DNA of 64,000 bases from Perkinsus olseni (GCA_013115125.1 JABANN010000011.1:62001-126000), one strand, 5' to 3'. Positions 31,511 to 44,159 are shown, counted from the stretch's first letter. Translations and numbers: made by a program. The notes: generated by a model from the sequence alone, not told the origin.

Positions 31511-34500
31511 TTATTTTTGCACATTAATTTGCACTGTTAAAGGCACTCCAACTTGTGGATTGTGAGATGCCATGACCTGTGAAAACAATCACCGCTCCAC
31601 TCCATCCAACCTCCTGTCGTTACCTGAGGCGACTGGCTTGGATGCGTCTTCGCCTCCTTCGCGAGATCCCTCCTGATGCAGCGGTTGTCTTTCAGGTAGC
31701 GCCAGATCTGAGGCAGTAGTGGTGAATCCAGAGTGATCAACCGGAGACGGCAGTCGTCAGAAAGCAGTGCTTGTTGCCATTGGGACTCACCACGAACTCA
31801 TAAACGAGTATAACGGTAATGATGGCGCATGCAGCGAGAAGCGCTGCTCCAAAGCCGGTGATACCAGCGGCATAAGTCCAGCAGAATTGGTTGATGAGTC
31901 CCTCCCAGCGCACGGCCCTGACGGAGCGAATCAGCACACCGAATCCTGACGGAGCCTGGACTGTCTACATGAAGCGGCAGCTGATACCGTCCAGGAGTTC
32001 CTGTATGGGAATGATGACAAGGCGGTCGACCAAATCGCGGAGGCCGGTATCGATCTTGTCGAACGACGCAACGCGCTCGACGTCCACTGCCTGCAAGCAA
32101 ACGAAAGTTGAACGCTTATGCTGATTGCGCTCTTACCGAGGCCTTAGCTTGTAGGTCGGTCTTGAAGTCCCTGATGAACTGCTGCCACTGGTTGAAGTCG
32201 CAGGTCCTCGAGGAGCCAGGGGAGGTTACAAACTTGCGATCGGCCGTCTCGAATATGGTGTAGCCTGTACAGTCGTAGTCGTTCTTGGTCATAACCTGCG
32301 AGAGATCGAGCAACTAGTGCCTCCGGGAAATTCACGGCGCATCGTACTGGCTGGCGGAGATTCAGCAAGTTGCCCCACGGCACCAAATTCTGGTTTGCTC
32401 CGCTGAGCTTGAAAGTGGTGCACTGAAAAAGCGAGCGACCGCGGATGAAATTGTACAGTAAATAGACGGGCAGACGTACCCCTGTAGCAGTGCCGAGGCC
32501 GACCCCGTTGCCACTCAAGGCGGCTATGTACTCATCAACTCCGATAAGAGTTTTCCCTGCCAAAGCGAATGTACACTGTGTCTGCCTTCGAGAATATCCT
32601 ACCATCCAGGGAGGCGATTGGGTCCCTAAACTCCGGGCTCAGCGCGGAGAGGTCGATGGTTCTGTTGGAACACTCCGGCACACCAGCGAAGCCCGCCTCC
32701 AGAATAGCGGCACCAGCCGACAGACTTGGCGGCGAAGTCTGTAAGACGACAGAATCTCAGCGCTCGGCAAACTCTATACGAAAGATGAAATAGAATTGGC
32801 AGCTTACTCCGTCCCACTGGTAGTTCGCGTCAGACTGCAACGCGGCAGCTCTGTCGGGATCCAAGACGTACAAGTCACCGACCGCGTCAATGGCATTGAG
32901 AAGATCCTAAGGTGGTACGGGTGCAGGTCGGAGGAGAGGCCGAGGGGCTCACCCTGAACGCCGGCAAGTTGGCAATGTTGAGGCTTGGGTCGTTGATGTC
33001 CGCCCCGACCGAGGTAGTTATCTTGTCAAATTCGGTTTTGATGCGCTCCTGTGAAAATGGGAAGAACACGATAATTAGTACGCCTCGAAGAAGAAGGAAT
33101 CGGTCCCCGCTATCGACTCTGCGGTGATTCCCGAACGCGGAACGGTCCATCGGAACCTTGCGCTCGCGTGAAAGTAATAGAGCTTCTCTACCTCGACGTT
33201 GAAGGTCTCTCGCAGAGTCTTCCCATCATCCACCTCGATCGTGGAAAGGATGTCACCGTCGCCGGCGGGATCCAAACAGGTCCCGATGAACTTCTTGACG
33301 TCCTGCAACCAGCAGCGGCTCGATGCACTACAATTGCTATGCAAAATCATCGACTCACGTCGTTATCGGAGGATAAGTAGCGACCAGCAGGCGGGGCCGG
33401 CAAGGCCGGGAGGAGCCGACGAACAGGCCCGTCACGGTCTGAAACAGCAGCAGCGTGCAAGGCGAGTGGAGCGTATCGTCTATCCGTACTGGCCAAGCTC
33501 TGGAAGTCGTCATACATGTCGATGATCTTGGGGACGTCATGGATGATCATGCAGACAGAGCCTTCAAAGTAAGCCAGGATCATCACCTGTTCGGTCGAGA
33601 TTCGATCGTGTCGCGAGACGCAGTGAATCTCACAATTCCTGAGACGTAGCAGGCGATGAAGACGTAGAGGCATGTGCAGCAGCAGGAGCAGCACACGCCG
33701 CAGGGATTGGTAACCTTGTCGGTGTGGTCTTCCGGAGGCTTCCTGAACGGGCAGGAGAACGATCGGTCGTTACGGAGATGCGACATCGGGGCTCACCGGA
33801 AGCATCCACAGAGAACGACAAGAATGAGGAGGACGATGGGTAGGAAAACGCCTGCAGCCCAGCCGAGAGTGGCGGAGCTGATAACGTCGAGGACCTGGGC
33901 AACGCCGCCATTGCGTGACGTTCCAGATGGCCGCTACTCACGTCACGAATGTCCTCTTCGTTGTTGATGAGCGCGTCTCCGATCTTATCCTCGAAGACGT
34001 CGCGGAACTCGTCAAGGGGGTCGATGGCTTTCGATGCCTCGCTATGGAGGTCTACGATATTCTGGCCACGCAGCTCCTGTCGAACCTGAGGAGCCGTCCG
34101 TCACGGTTGGCCTTCGCCGAACCATCTCATACCATATCCCGAGCTTCGTTCAATGCACCGGCGGCACTGCCCTTCAACTCGTCCAGGACCTGAAACAGCT
34201 ACTTGCAACACCTCGCTATCTACGAGTGCTTACCTGGGCCACCAGGGGGTTTGGTCCGCCGCAGCAAGCGTCGCAGAAGACACAGGTGTACTCGCCGACG
34301 CGGCGATTCTCCGGCTTGCCCAAGGTCGCCAGCATGTTCTCCAGAGAACCAGTGAGATCAGCTACAGCGCGACTACGACGAGACAGGAATGCAGAATTTC
34401 TGCAGCAGAAGCCGGACAGCAGAGGGCAGGGCTCACTCCAGTGTGCGGGTCTCCAGGAGTAGATTGTCCACGCCAGGCAAGAGCTCTCCGTTGCCGTTGG

Positions 34501-35466
34501 GATCCAACTCATCCACAAGGTCCTTGACCGAATCTATCATTGGCACCAGACCGATAAAAGCGTCATCGTTCTCCATATTGGATTCCTGACAAGGACTGCT
34601 TCCTGATCACACGTCACAACGCTCAAGGACCCACCCCGCCGGGGTAGCCATTGAGGGAGTTATTAGCGAGCTTATAGACTTCACAGAAGGTGCCGTCGGC
34701 ACCGCTGCTCATCGTGTCCTGCGACCCAATGGCGATGGAGCCAGCGATGAGGAGGGCCAGAGCGAGGAGCATGCCGACGAGAATGAAGCCAAAGCGGGTC
34801 GTCTGCTTCGGAGTGCGAAGACCTTTCTTGGACTCGCCGAGGCAGAACCAGCAGCAGGCCTTCCGCCAGCAGCGGCAAATGAAGCATGGTAAGAGGATCT
34901 ACAACGACGACGCGAGTCGCCAGCGGTAGCAGTCGGGGTACTTACAATCCAACCGATCACCAACAGGAAGGCAAGAGAGAAGCCGCCGCCAACACGATTG
35001 GCTGCGGACTGGATGTCACCACGTTTGTCCTCAATGCACTCAGTCAGGATGTCGTCGTTGTCACTGTGGCCTGCTCACGACGAGGGATACACAAGCACAT
35101 GACCGCCTCCGCGAGGCCTCACATCGCTCATCCCTGATGAACATCTCTAAGACGTTGTCGCCTACGAATTTCTCAACAGCTTTCTTCTTGTCGGCAACAT
35201 CGAGGTCCAACTTCGGATCCTTCACGGCTTCGCAAACCTATAGGGCGGACGTGCTCAATCAGCCCGTGGCTCAGTCCCCTCCGAGCTGAATTCATGAAAT
35301 GCAACACTTGCAATGGATTTGTCTCTGCTCCCTAGACCGTTCATTTTCAATATCGAATGCCGGTTCGATATTGTCTGCTTACCACGTCAACCCTCTCTAA
35401 AGCTTTGTCGGCGACAGGGCCGGCGAAGGCCAGGCCAAGCAGAGGTGCAGAACCAAGAAGCCGCAT
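31511..35466 (-). CDS. prominin-like five-pass membrane glycoprotein
   Basis: Reading the minus strand, exon 1 (ATG 35466) is a signal peptide, MRLLGSAPLLGLAFAGPVAD. Exon 2 gives VCEAVKDPKLDLDVADKKKA, then TM1 (VGGGFSLAFLLVIGWI), a Cys-rich loop (CFICRCWRKACCWFCLGE), TM2 (FGFILVGMLLALALLIAGSI), and a long helical ectodomain (34600-33950). TM3 is WAAGVFLPIVLLILVVLCGC, followed by a second Cys-rich loop (NPCGVCCSCCCTCLYVF) leading into TM4. A second ectodomain covers 33560-32000, and TM5 is GAALLAACAIITVILVYEF. The tail exons read IWRYLKDNRCIRRD and end VGVPLTVQINVQK at 31511. Signal peptide, five helices, two large ectodomains and Cys-rich inner loops at these places are the prominin (CD133) plan, and the length (about 800 residues) fits. 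Sequence identity to animal prominins is not obvious. Confidence 0.55.
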
Positions 35467-35775
35467 GCAAAAATCAACTGATGCCGGTGGAGTGTTGCCT
35501 CTGCAGCCGCGATGAGACGTGGTGATGACGAGACAGCGAAAGTGCTCTTTTCTTGCATTTCTTGCATTTAGGCAAATCGTGTTCACAGAGATCCGTTGCC
35601 GTTGCCTTTCGAACGGGCACGTGAAATCAAAGAGTGAGGCAATTCAGCATATCGGAGTATAAGGGATACGGTCCAAGCGAAGAGCCACGATGCTGGAAAC
35701 GGCGTGAAACTGTCCCGAGCCATCACCGAAATCGATACCAAAACAATCGGAACTTTCATCAGTCTTTTTTGCAAA

Positions 35776-36552
35776 ATGTCCAACGCTACTGCGGCGGAGC
35801 AGATCCGCGCCGGACTGGATGCTGTGAGCGGTTATGTGCAACCAGTGATCGATAAAGCCAGGCCTGCGGTCACGGAGGCTTACGCCACTTTGCGGACTGC
35901 TCTTTCGGGTCTCTCCGCAAAGGCCCAGGTTACTTACGAGGAAGCGTTTCCTGCGGTCCAGAAGTGGTACCACGAGACCGCACAACCGGCTGTCAGGCAG
36001 CTGACCGAGCAGGCCAAGCCCTACACTGAACCTCTCGGAGATCTGTACGACCAGACGATCTCGACCGCCGGCCTCTATTCTCGTCAGCTGCTTGGTGATC
36101 ATTATGGGTCTTATGTCGAGCGCGCCCTTCCCAATGTGTTTATTGCCCTGGCGATATCGGGCTTCCTGTGGGTGGGAATTTTCATGAAGCAAACCCTCGG
36201 CAGCAGTGGCGCGGGGAAGATCGTCGAGCAGTCTAAGGATGCCCAGAGGAGGTCCAAATCGAAGACCTCGGGCGGCAAGAAGCGTGAGGAATCGACGACC
36301 CCTTCTAGCCCTCCTGAAAGCGACCACGAAAGAACTAAGAAGCAGCGCACACCAAAGAAGGGTGGTCATAAGCAGCCCAAGAAGGCCCCTGTTTTTCCCA
36401 AGCCCGAGAGTCTGTCACCCAAGCCTAAGAGGAAGCCTGCGGCTAGCAAGGCCTCACAGGGAAAGAAGGCTGAGGCGCCTGCCTCTCACGGCAATGAGGC
36501 TACTAATACCGATGCTGACGGATGGAGCACTGTGACTGGGAAAAGGCGATAG
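35776..36552 (+). CDS. amphipathic-helix membrane protein with Lys-rich tail
   Basis: One exon from ATG 35776 (MSNATAAEQIRAGLDAVSGY). Residues about 1-110 are Ala/Tyr-rich amphipathic helices with an 11-residue-like rhythm (SGYVQPVIDKARPAVTEAYA), resembling apolipoprotein, perilipin or rubber-elongation-factor type lipid-surface proteins. A hydrophobic segment follows (NVFIALAISGFLWVGIF), then a long Lys/Pro/Ser-rich basic tail ending DGWSTVTGKRR. An in-frame ATG at 35704 exists, but the acceptor-like CTTTCATCAG ending at 35762 favours 35776. The best guess is lipid-droplet or ER-membrane binding; this is inference from amphipathicity. It is divergent to the prominin-like gene across 310 nt. 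Confidence 0.65.
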   Translation: MSNATAAEQIRAGLDAVSGYVQPVIDKARPAVTEAYATLRTALSGLSAKAQVTYEEAFPAVQKWYHETAQPAVRQLTEQAKPYTEPLGDLYDQTISTAGLYSRQLLGDHYGSYVERALPNVFIALAISGFLWVGIFMKQTLGSSGAGKIVEQSKDAQRRSKSKTSGGKKREESTTPSSPPESDHERTKKQRTPKKGGHKQPKKAPVFPKPESLSPKPKRKPAASKASQGKKAEAPASHGNEATNTDADGWSTVTGKRR

Positions 36553-36817
36553 TTGAGCGTGAATTATCAGCCCAATTTGTTTCCCTACTATGATTATTCA
36601 ATTCCATTCCCATTGTGTTGCGTTGGTACAGTTATTGGAGCACCATTGGGCTGCGCAGCCAAGTCAAAGCCAGAGAGCTCGACTGGTCCGGCGTGGAGGG
36701 CTGCCACGCCTTAACACTACGATGATAGTGAATGACGATCGAAACCCTCAGCCTCAACCGGTCACCGCTGGACTTCGCTCAAAGCGCAACATGGAAATTA
36801 TATTCAGAAATGCAAGT

Positions 36818-38521
36818 TCATTGTCGCCGTCGACGTTTGACACCTTTCTTCTGGGGCACGGCCTCCTTCGGGGTCTTGTTAGCTTCAGCGCGGGGGTTGG
36901 CCATGAGCTCGGCCGTGAATAGAATACTGCCAATGATAGCCTGCATACTGGTCAGGAATCCAATTTCACCTGTGCGCCCAACCAGCGAATTCCCCTAAGA
37001 TACTCCTCATAGTGGTGTTGATCTCCTCGTGTACGGCCTCAGTCACCGTCGTGGGAGGCTTCTTGCTGCCCATGTAGTGCCTGTATGTTGCAAACACTGG
37101 CCATCGTGGAACAGGGTCATGCCCACCTGTAAGCTAGCCGTATGACATGAACATCACAAGGGATGATTTGCCGACCTGCAAAGCGTGGTAGCACGCTGTT
37201 GACCGATAGCCTACATAAACCCACCCCGCATTGAGAAGAGGGCAACGCAATCAGCCACTTTCCGTCCAACGCCCATAAAAGACGTGAGGAATTCTCGGCA
37301 CTCCGTCTCTTGCTTGAATGCGTCAAGAGCACGGAGCTTCGCGAGCTGGCCTTCATCCTGCAAGGTAGTGATCAGGGAACGGAGATAACGGGCGCGGTAT
37401 CTGGAACAGAACGAGGAGACATCTCTTCTTGGGCCTGGCGTCAATAGAAGCCTATGGGCCGTACAACAGTCTGCAACGAGAAATTCAACATGCAAAAACG
37501 AGGCCACTGCGCCACGCGGCGGGAGAACGGCCGTGTACCATATGATGATGGCACATTGCAAGTATTGATCATGTATGTGGATATTGCAATCAATCATGTC
37601 ACAATAGTTGCAACGGGAGAATGCCCGAGTGTACTCAAGTGTATTCAAGAAAACATGCACAAGCGAGGCCACTATGGCACTCGTTGCGAACACGGCCGGA
37701 CTGTGATTTCGTGAGACCTCCCGGCCGATAGCGAGGACAGTCTGCCCGGGTCTCCGACCCAAATCCCATCTGGCGGAAGTGATCCTCGGTGGCAGCATCC
37801 AGTTGATGTAGGCTGGGAAACTGGTACAACTCCAGCGTCTCTTCGCCCCCTTCGCGATCAGCAGCGGTCACCGTTGCCAAGTGCGTGCCATACCCTGAAC
37901 GCCGCCTTGGAAAGAGGAAATCGGCGGAGTTGACCTACGCTGTCGAAGGGCGTTGAGCAGGAGACTGATCCGCTTAACGTTGTTATTCTGTGACGTGATG
38001 AAGGACACCAAGCACTCGAAGGGGTCTTGATGAACCACCCGCAACCTGAAGAACCGAAACAGGTCTAATTTTTGCAACAGGAAAAGGCCAGAAGGTTCCG
38101 AACACAGGCCCGACTGTGAGCGTACCCACGAAGATTCTTGTTGTGAACAACGGCCCTGAAGACCTCATCCCTCCCCTCCCAGTCTTTATATAGAGCATCG
38201 ATATCGGTCTCTAACTGGAAGAACTGCCGAAGCTGCACATCAGCTTTCTCTATCTGCTTGGGCGGCCAACAGGAATACTCAATCATGGCAAGCTCAGCGT
38301 TCGTCCGCAAGCGGAAGGTAGTTGAGCCGATGACGCCGCAGTACAGCTCTCCTTCCTGTCCTAAGGCAACGCAGGTCACCCGGGATTTCACGAGCGAAGT
38401 CGGGCTTCCTACCGCCGTCCAAAGCCTTCCAGACAAACACTTGCCCGCTGAACAACGTCAAACGAAGGTTAAGTTGATTTACCGGGGCCAGAGACACCCA
38501 TTTTGAGAACCCGGAGAGCAT
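36818..38521 (-). CDS. OGG1: 8-oxoguanine DNA glycosylase/lyase (OGG1)
   Basis: OGG1 removes 8-oxoguanine in base-excision repair. ATG 38521 gives WVSLAPVNQLNLRLTLFSGQ and FVWKALDGG; a 52-nt intron (GTAGGA to CTTAG) joins to QEGELYCGVIG. Later exons read HQDPFECLVSFITSQNNNVK (hallmark SNNN segment), MGFG joined to YRARYL across a long intron (about 37412-37755), then FMGVGRKVADCVALFSM with the helix-hairpin-helix and catalytic Lys (VGxKVADC), and IIPCDVHVIRLA with the catalytic Asp. The end reads ILFTAELMANPRA and a basic tail KKGVKRRRRQ, likely a nuclear localisation signal, stopping at 36818-36820. Both catalytic residues are in place, so it should be active. One intron carries a small diverged repeat pair (37496 and 37660). 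Confidence 0.88.
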
Positions 38522-38996
38522 GCTGCATGCAAACCCTCTGAAGGAGTGGTACAACGAAGACCTGATAAATCGGTACCAACCGATTCGTAAAAACTGGCAA
38601 CGGAAGCGGGAACTAGCGCATCGAAGTCTCAACCAAGCAAGGATCTGTGGCATGGTATAGACCACTGAGTTAACACTTCGTACCAGTCCAGGAGGCACGG
38701 CTTTCTCCTATAGGGATACCCTGGAGACACACACACCACGCAGCCATACCCGTTGCACTAGCACTCACTCTTCGTCGTACGCTTACTAAAGTCGCCCCCT
38801 TGGACCAGCTCAGCCTACTTCGAACACGACAATGTTCTTTGAGACCAATCATCGTTCGGTGGGACGTGGACGTGCAATGATGATCACCGATGATAAATCG
38901 CAACGGGAGTGAGCAATAACTGATAGGTACTTCGTTTACCTCATGCAACGTCAAGTTTACACTAATGTACCAACGCGGGACGACGTCTAAGAACTT
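38522..38996. other. spacer between OGG1 and the PHD/SET gene
   Basis: About 475 nt on which I see no convincing gene. Minus-strand frames here lack domain features. Confidence 0.4.
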
Positions 38997-41900
38997 CTAA
39001 TGGCACCGGCGTCGCCGTTTGTTCTTGATCTCTTCCGTTGAGATCCATCCCTGTGGTGGCGGAGCGCCTATCAAATTGAAATCCCTGAAAAACATGAATA
39101 GCAGAAAACGTATCAGGCCGCTGCCGTTGCGAGCACACCTGTCGAATTTTCCGGCCCCACCGTCATAGGACCAGAAGAGCGGCTCTCCCTCGGTGATGAT
39201 CTCCCCTCGTTTACGCTGCAGCCAGAAACCCTGAAACAAAAAACGTCCTTTTGAGCGCAAACTGGAGCATGCCCGACCCTCAGCAATTGCCCTTCATCCG
39301 AAGAGTGGCCAGAAGAAGATCTCGACAGTCTAACTTCGCAGTGCCGCGGCTCCAGCTTGCAATACTCCACCCTCTCGTGGTTGACCGTCGGTCCTATGCT
39401 CCACATCTTGGACGTGGGGTCCGCGTATTGCGCCCTGAACGAACGGCGTGCGTTAACGGACGATTAACACATAGGGCGCATCGGCTCCGGTAAGACACTT
39501 CTTCTCTCTTAGCGCGATAGCTAGGTTCCCGACTCACAATTTACCCGTTAACAAAGTAGTTGTCCTTAGTTTCTATCATTTTCATGGTGGAAAACAGGTC
39601 CCACACGAAGTTGGAGTTCGGTATCTCTGCCACGTACCTGAGGAATCTCATAGTGATACTGATTTTCAAAACCTGATTAAAGTCCCTCGCATCCGCCCCG
39701 ATCGGCGGTCACAGCGCTGCCACCCAATGAATTCCCACCTGTTGTCGTCGGTGTGAACGTTCTCACTGGACGCTTCCATTTGCATGGCCTCTTCTCGAGT
39801 CAACACTGAGCCTGCGAGTCGTAGGATTCCCCGATGCGCGGGCCACAACATCAGACCCACTCACCGGCATAGACCAGTATCACATCCTCTTCGAGACCCT
39901 GGCGAATCTGATCGTCGGTCGGCCAGTCCTGCGCTGCTATCAAGTGCCAGCCGCCATAGTGCTCATCTTCGACGGCCTTCACAAACTGCCTTGCTCGCCC
40001 CAGGCAACGGCACTGCAGCTCTGTGAACCCAAGGTTGAGAGTACCGGCGAGTACAGCCTCCCTACCTAGTAAGCTCAACTCGAGGTACTTCTTGGTGAAG
40101 GTCTCGATGTAAAAACGCTCGCTGAGGACCATCGACTTATTCTGGGCTTCTATGTGGGCCTGGTGCTTCCTTCAGAGACAAACAGTGAGCGCCGAGCAAG
40201 TCTGTTCAACGGTCTCACTGTTGCCGAAGATACTCCTTGAAAATGTGAGACGGCAGACCTTTCCCCTCGCGGTCATCAAACCTGAGCCAACCCCTTTACA
40301 GTCGGAAGGCTCGCGGAGCGGAGGCTTACTCTCCCGAGTGGAACGCATCGCCGAAGAGAACGGCGTCTGAGAGAGAGCGCTTCTTATGAGGAGGTGCTCG
40401 GTGAATCTAATCGCCATCAGCACATATCGAAAGCGACTGCGCGGGAGTAGGCGCCCACTATTTTCTCGTAGTCCTGCTTCCGAGGACAGTTCCAGGGCTG
40501 TATAGCGTTTCGCTCGAGCCAGCTGAACTTGGGAGCTCTGTCCCGCTCGTCCGAAGTCAGCTGAGAATGACAGCGGATCAGAGGTGAAAACGCTCCCATC
40601 CCTTCTGCAAAGTAGCGGTGCAACGAGTGAAGCCTCACTCGACGAGCCATCAATTCTCTGAGCCACTCGGAGATAGGCCGCCCATGCTCGTCTCGAGTCG
40701 CCAACTGCTTGGAAGTCACGGGAGTTTCGTCGGTAACACTCATGTCTAACGAAGCATCGGGAGCCGCATGACCGCGCGCCACAAAAACAGGATGACGCTA
40801 CTCTCGACGGACTTCTCCTCGGCACTGACTGTGGGCTCACTGCTGGTTTCCTTCACCGACCCTTCCGCCCCCGACTCAGAGACCGTGGACGCGTCTCCGA
40901 CGACGGAACTAGCACTCCTGAAATATGCATGGAAAGCCACAGCTGAGAGACAAGCCGATGCGGCTCACTGCGATGGTCTCAAATGGGCCACTGGAAGCTG
41001 CTCCTTCTCGAGGAAGTAGACCATGTACGGTGCTGTGATCGCTTCCTGATCGTCGGCGTGACGCTATGCGGTGATGCGTTCAATCCCGCTATAGAGGGAT
41101 CGACGTCGTGCTCACCCCTTTGAGAACATGCGTCAGAACAGCAGGTGTCCAGGAGGGACCTCTAACCGGGATCCTAGCCCACACAACGGACGGCGCCTAG
41201 GAATACTGCCTGAGCCCAAGGCTATCGTCGGAAGGCCAGCCCACCTTCAACGCCGTCTCCAGCTCTGCGTCGTCCCCTTCGGTGGCACGTGTTTGCGGAG
41301 CCTCGAGAAGCATGGCGGTAAAGTTCCGCATAGGACCGCAGTTTCCGAGTCGCCCTCGAGCTGCGGCCCACGAATCGCTGCCTTTGAAGGGCCTCTCAGT
41401 AGCCTGTACAGCGGTGACTCCGGTCCCAATGGAGCCCAGCAAGTATCCCACCCTATCAGCCTTCCTCGGTCGGCCGATGCCTCTCGACGACTCCACCTTC
41501 CTCCGCTTCACTTTGTGTTGTGCCTCATCATCGCTGCTAATTCGGCCATCGCGGTCCTAATCATCGCACGAAAATGTTTGTACTGGTGATGGAGTCAGCA
41601 GAGTGTAAGCACGGGAGGCAACAACCACTGGTTGTCGACGAGATACTCCGGCGAAATTATACGGTTGCTACTGTTCTTACGACTTTCGCCACGAGGTCGT
41701 CATACTCCTTCTGCCAATCTTTCAAGTCTTCTCGAATGTTGTGGTATCTGACACCGCTTGCCATGGGCTGCGCAGCACTACAACAACCACGACCCACTGT
41801 GCCTTGGCATCATCAGGCAGAACTTCAAGTACAGGTACATCAGGATCCGCGAATAATGAACGTGCCATGGCCCAAACGCCTCGAGGCTTCGAGTACTGAA

Positions 41901-44159
41901 GCACAAACGGCTGCAGCTCACGAGTTCTTATTTGAGTTAGATGCGTCCGTCGGCGCCCCACATTGAACACCTCATTACTCGTAAAGCTCACTTCTCATCT
42001 TACATATCGCCCCCGTGAGAACTACGGCAGCGAAAAGCTGACTTTGTCTCCATCGCATCCACCATCGGCGAGACGCTAGACACCGGAGCATCCGCCCACA
42101 GAATCACGCAGAGACGAAGGAAAAGAAGATGCTCCAATCATCATGAGTTGAACCAAACCCCGTTACACTCTCTCCGAATGCACTTGAGCACTACATTCCA
42201 ACAGCTCCACCCCACGTGCAGCTCTACTCACATGTTTCCTCGCCATGATCTCATCCCATCCCAGCAGCTGCTTGGTACTGCTTGCGGCGAAGTGAAGCCG
42301 TTCCCACTCCAGCTTCTGTTAGGGCATTTCACTGAGTGCCAATTCGACGACCTACCTCATTCTGCAATTTCGTCGCAGCCATCGCTATAACTACACGCTT
42401 ATCATCGCGATCATGGCGGAAGTCAAATCCAACTGCGATGAGGATGGTCGCCAAGGGAGATATCGAGCAGGAGCAGTACCAATGATGATCGGATATGAGA
42501 CATTCTTCCGAGCCCCGCACCACAGTAGAGGACTCTTCAAAATCAACACCCCTTCCTCCCCATCCCTCTGGCTCTCCAAGACTACAAAAAGAGCCTCAGC
42601 GATGAAGAGACCACAAACACCTACGCAGATTTCTGGGATACCTCCATTCGATCTCACAGTCCATTCTAGCCCGGCAGTCGAAGCAGTAATAGTTGACCAT
42701 TAAAAATTCGGTATCATACCTAGACGGAATGCAGAGGGTCAGCGCCGGCGAGCGCCAACTACTCACACGCCAATTCTCAGCGAGGGATCTTCGCACTTCC
42801 TATGCACCCAAGTATCGCAGCCAGCGCAACCTAGAAGGTCCTCTCGCTGCTGGTCGCCGAGAGATGTCTCCCCTACCCATAAAAGGATCGGACTCATCCA
42901 CTGGTGGCTCGTCAACTTCGTAGCCCAATCCGCAGCCGGGGCAAAAGCATCCAAGTTGTGAATAAAACTGTTCCAGGCACATCCCTGACCATCAGTAAAG
43001 ATTTCCGACAATGTCGGAGCGCAGCAATCAGATCATGGATAGAGAGCCTTGGGAACCTCCGCTAGCTGAGTGTCGGAAATAAACACTCGAACGTTGGCGT
43101 GAGGAGGCAACCTTCGGCCGCCACTTGTATGAGGCTGGAACCAAGTTCAAGTTCAGGCCGTCATAGAGGCAACCGGCGATGTCCCAGTCGGACAATGTCG
43201 AACAGTCTGACCTTCGACAGTGCCCAAATATCATTTCCGATACCCTTGTTCTTACTTCATGCCATTTCCGGCCCCTTTACGGTGACTTAGTGCCGTGTCC
43301 GGCCCCTTTACGGTGACTTAGTGCCGTGTCCGGCCCCTTTACGGTGACTTAGTGCCGTGTCCGGCCCCTTTACGGTGACTTAGTGCCGTGTCCGGCCCCT
43401 TTACGGTGACTTAGTGCCGTGTCCGGCCCCTTTACGGTGACTTAGTGCCGTGTCCGGCCCCTTTACGGTGACTTAGTGCCGTGTCCGGCCCCTTTACGGT
43501 GACTTAGTGCCGTGTCCGGCCCCTTNNNNNNNNNNNNNNNNNNNNNNNNNNNNNNNNNNNNNNNNNNNNNNNNNNNNNNNNNNNNNNNNNNNNNNNNNNN
43601 NNNNNNNNNNNNNNNNNNNNNNNTGTCCGGCCCCTTTACGGTGACTTAGTGCCGTGTCCGGCCCCTTTACGGTGACTTAGTGCCGTGTCCGGCCCCTTCG
43701 CAGGTACTACGTAGACCACTACCGAGATACAGATAACTCGCCGCGTCAGTTCGACTACCCTATAATTCCGGCCCTAGCACTAAAACCGCTGATATTACCG
43801 CAACACTTCCTGCTCTTATAGGTCGAGTCCACCACAGCACTACGGGAGCATCTCGGGTTCCAACACTTCTCCGTCCCTTTAGCCGGACACTTGGACTGAG
43901 TGAAACTCGATCATCGGGGTAATGTGACTCGTCGAAAACTCACCCAGTCAGCAATTTGCTTGACCGTTGGCTCCAATTGACCATTGGCTATGGGATCTTC
44001 ACCGTTGGCAACCTTTTCACCATCGTCGTGGGAATCCTCTTTCTTCTCCGTCGTCTCCACCTTTTCCTCAATTTTCTCAGCGACCTCAGTAGCAAGCAGC
44101 TCCTCTATTTGTTGACCCTCCATGGTCAGGTCCCCATCTGAATTCACCGCCGGCGGCAT
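38997..44159 (-). CDS. PHD-finger protein with probable SET domain (histone methyltransferase candidate)
   Basis: Likely start ATG 44159, an acidic exon (MPPAVNSDGDLTMEGQQIEE). A PHD finger lies at about 42,980-42,630: LGCFCPGCGLGYEVDE, then after a 45-nt-class intron CAGCDTWVHRKCEDPSL, then after another intron YYCFDCRAR, which gives the Cys4-His-Cys3 pattern. An AT-hook-like GIGRPRKADR is at about 41,480. Toward the C-terminus come EEDVILVYAGEWV, VLTREEAMQMEASSEN, FVWDLFSTMKMIETKDNYFV, GPTVNHERVEYCKLE and ITEGEPLFWSYDGG, in the order of SET blocks (GxG/YxGE, yxxD, NH, ExxxxYD). The SET assignment rests on order and short motifs. Whether all exons belong to one gene is inferred; the 31-bp minisatellite would then sit in the first intron. 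It ends at a stop at 38997. Confidence 0.45.
43258..43699 (+). repeat. 31-bp minisatellite with assembly gap
   Basis: The unit is TTTACGGTGACTTAGTGCCG plus TGTCCGGCCCC, 31 bp, almost identical in every copy. About eight to nine copies precede a run of 98 N (43526-43623) and two to three follow, so the true copy number is unknown. Because 31 is not a multiple of three and stops recur, it is non-coding. Confidence 0.95.
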
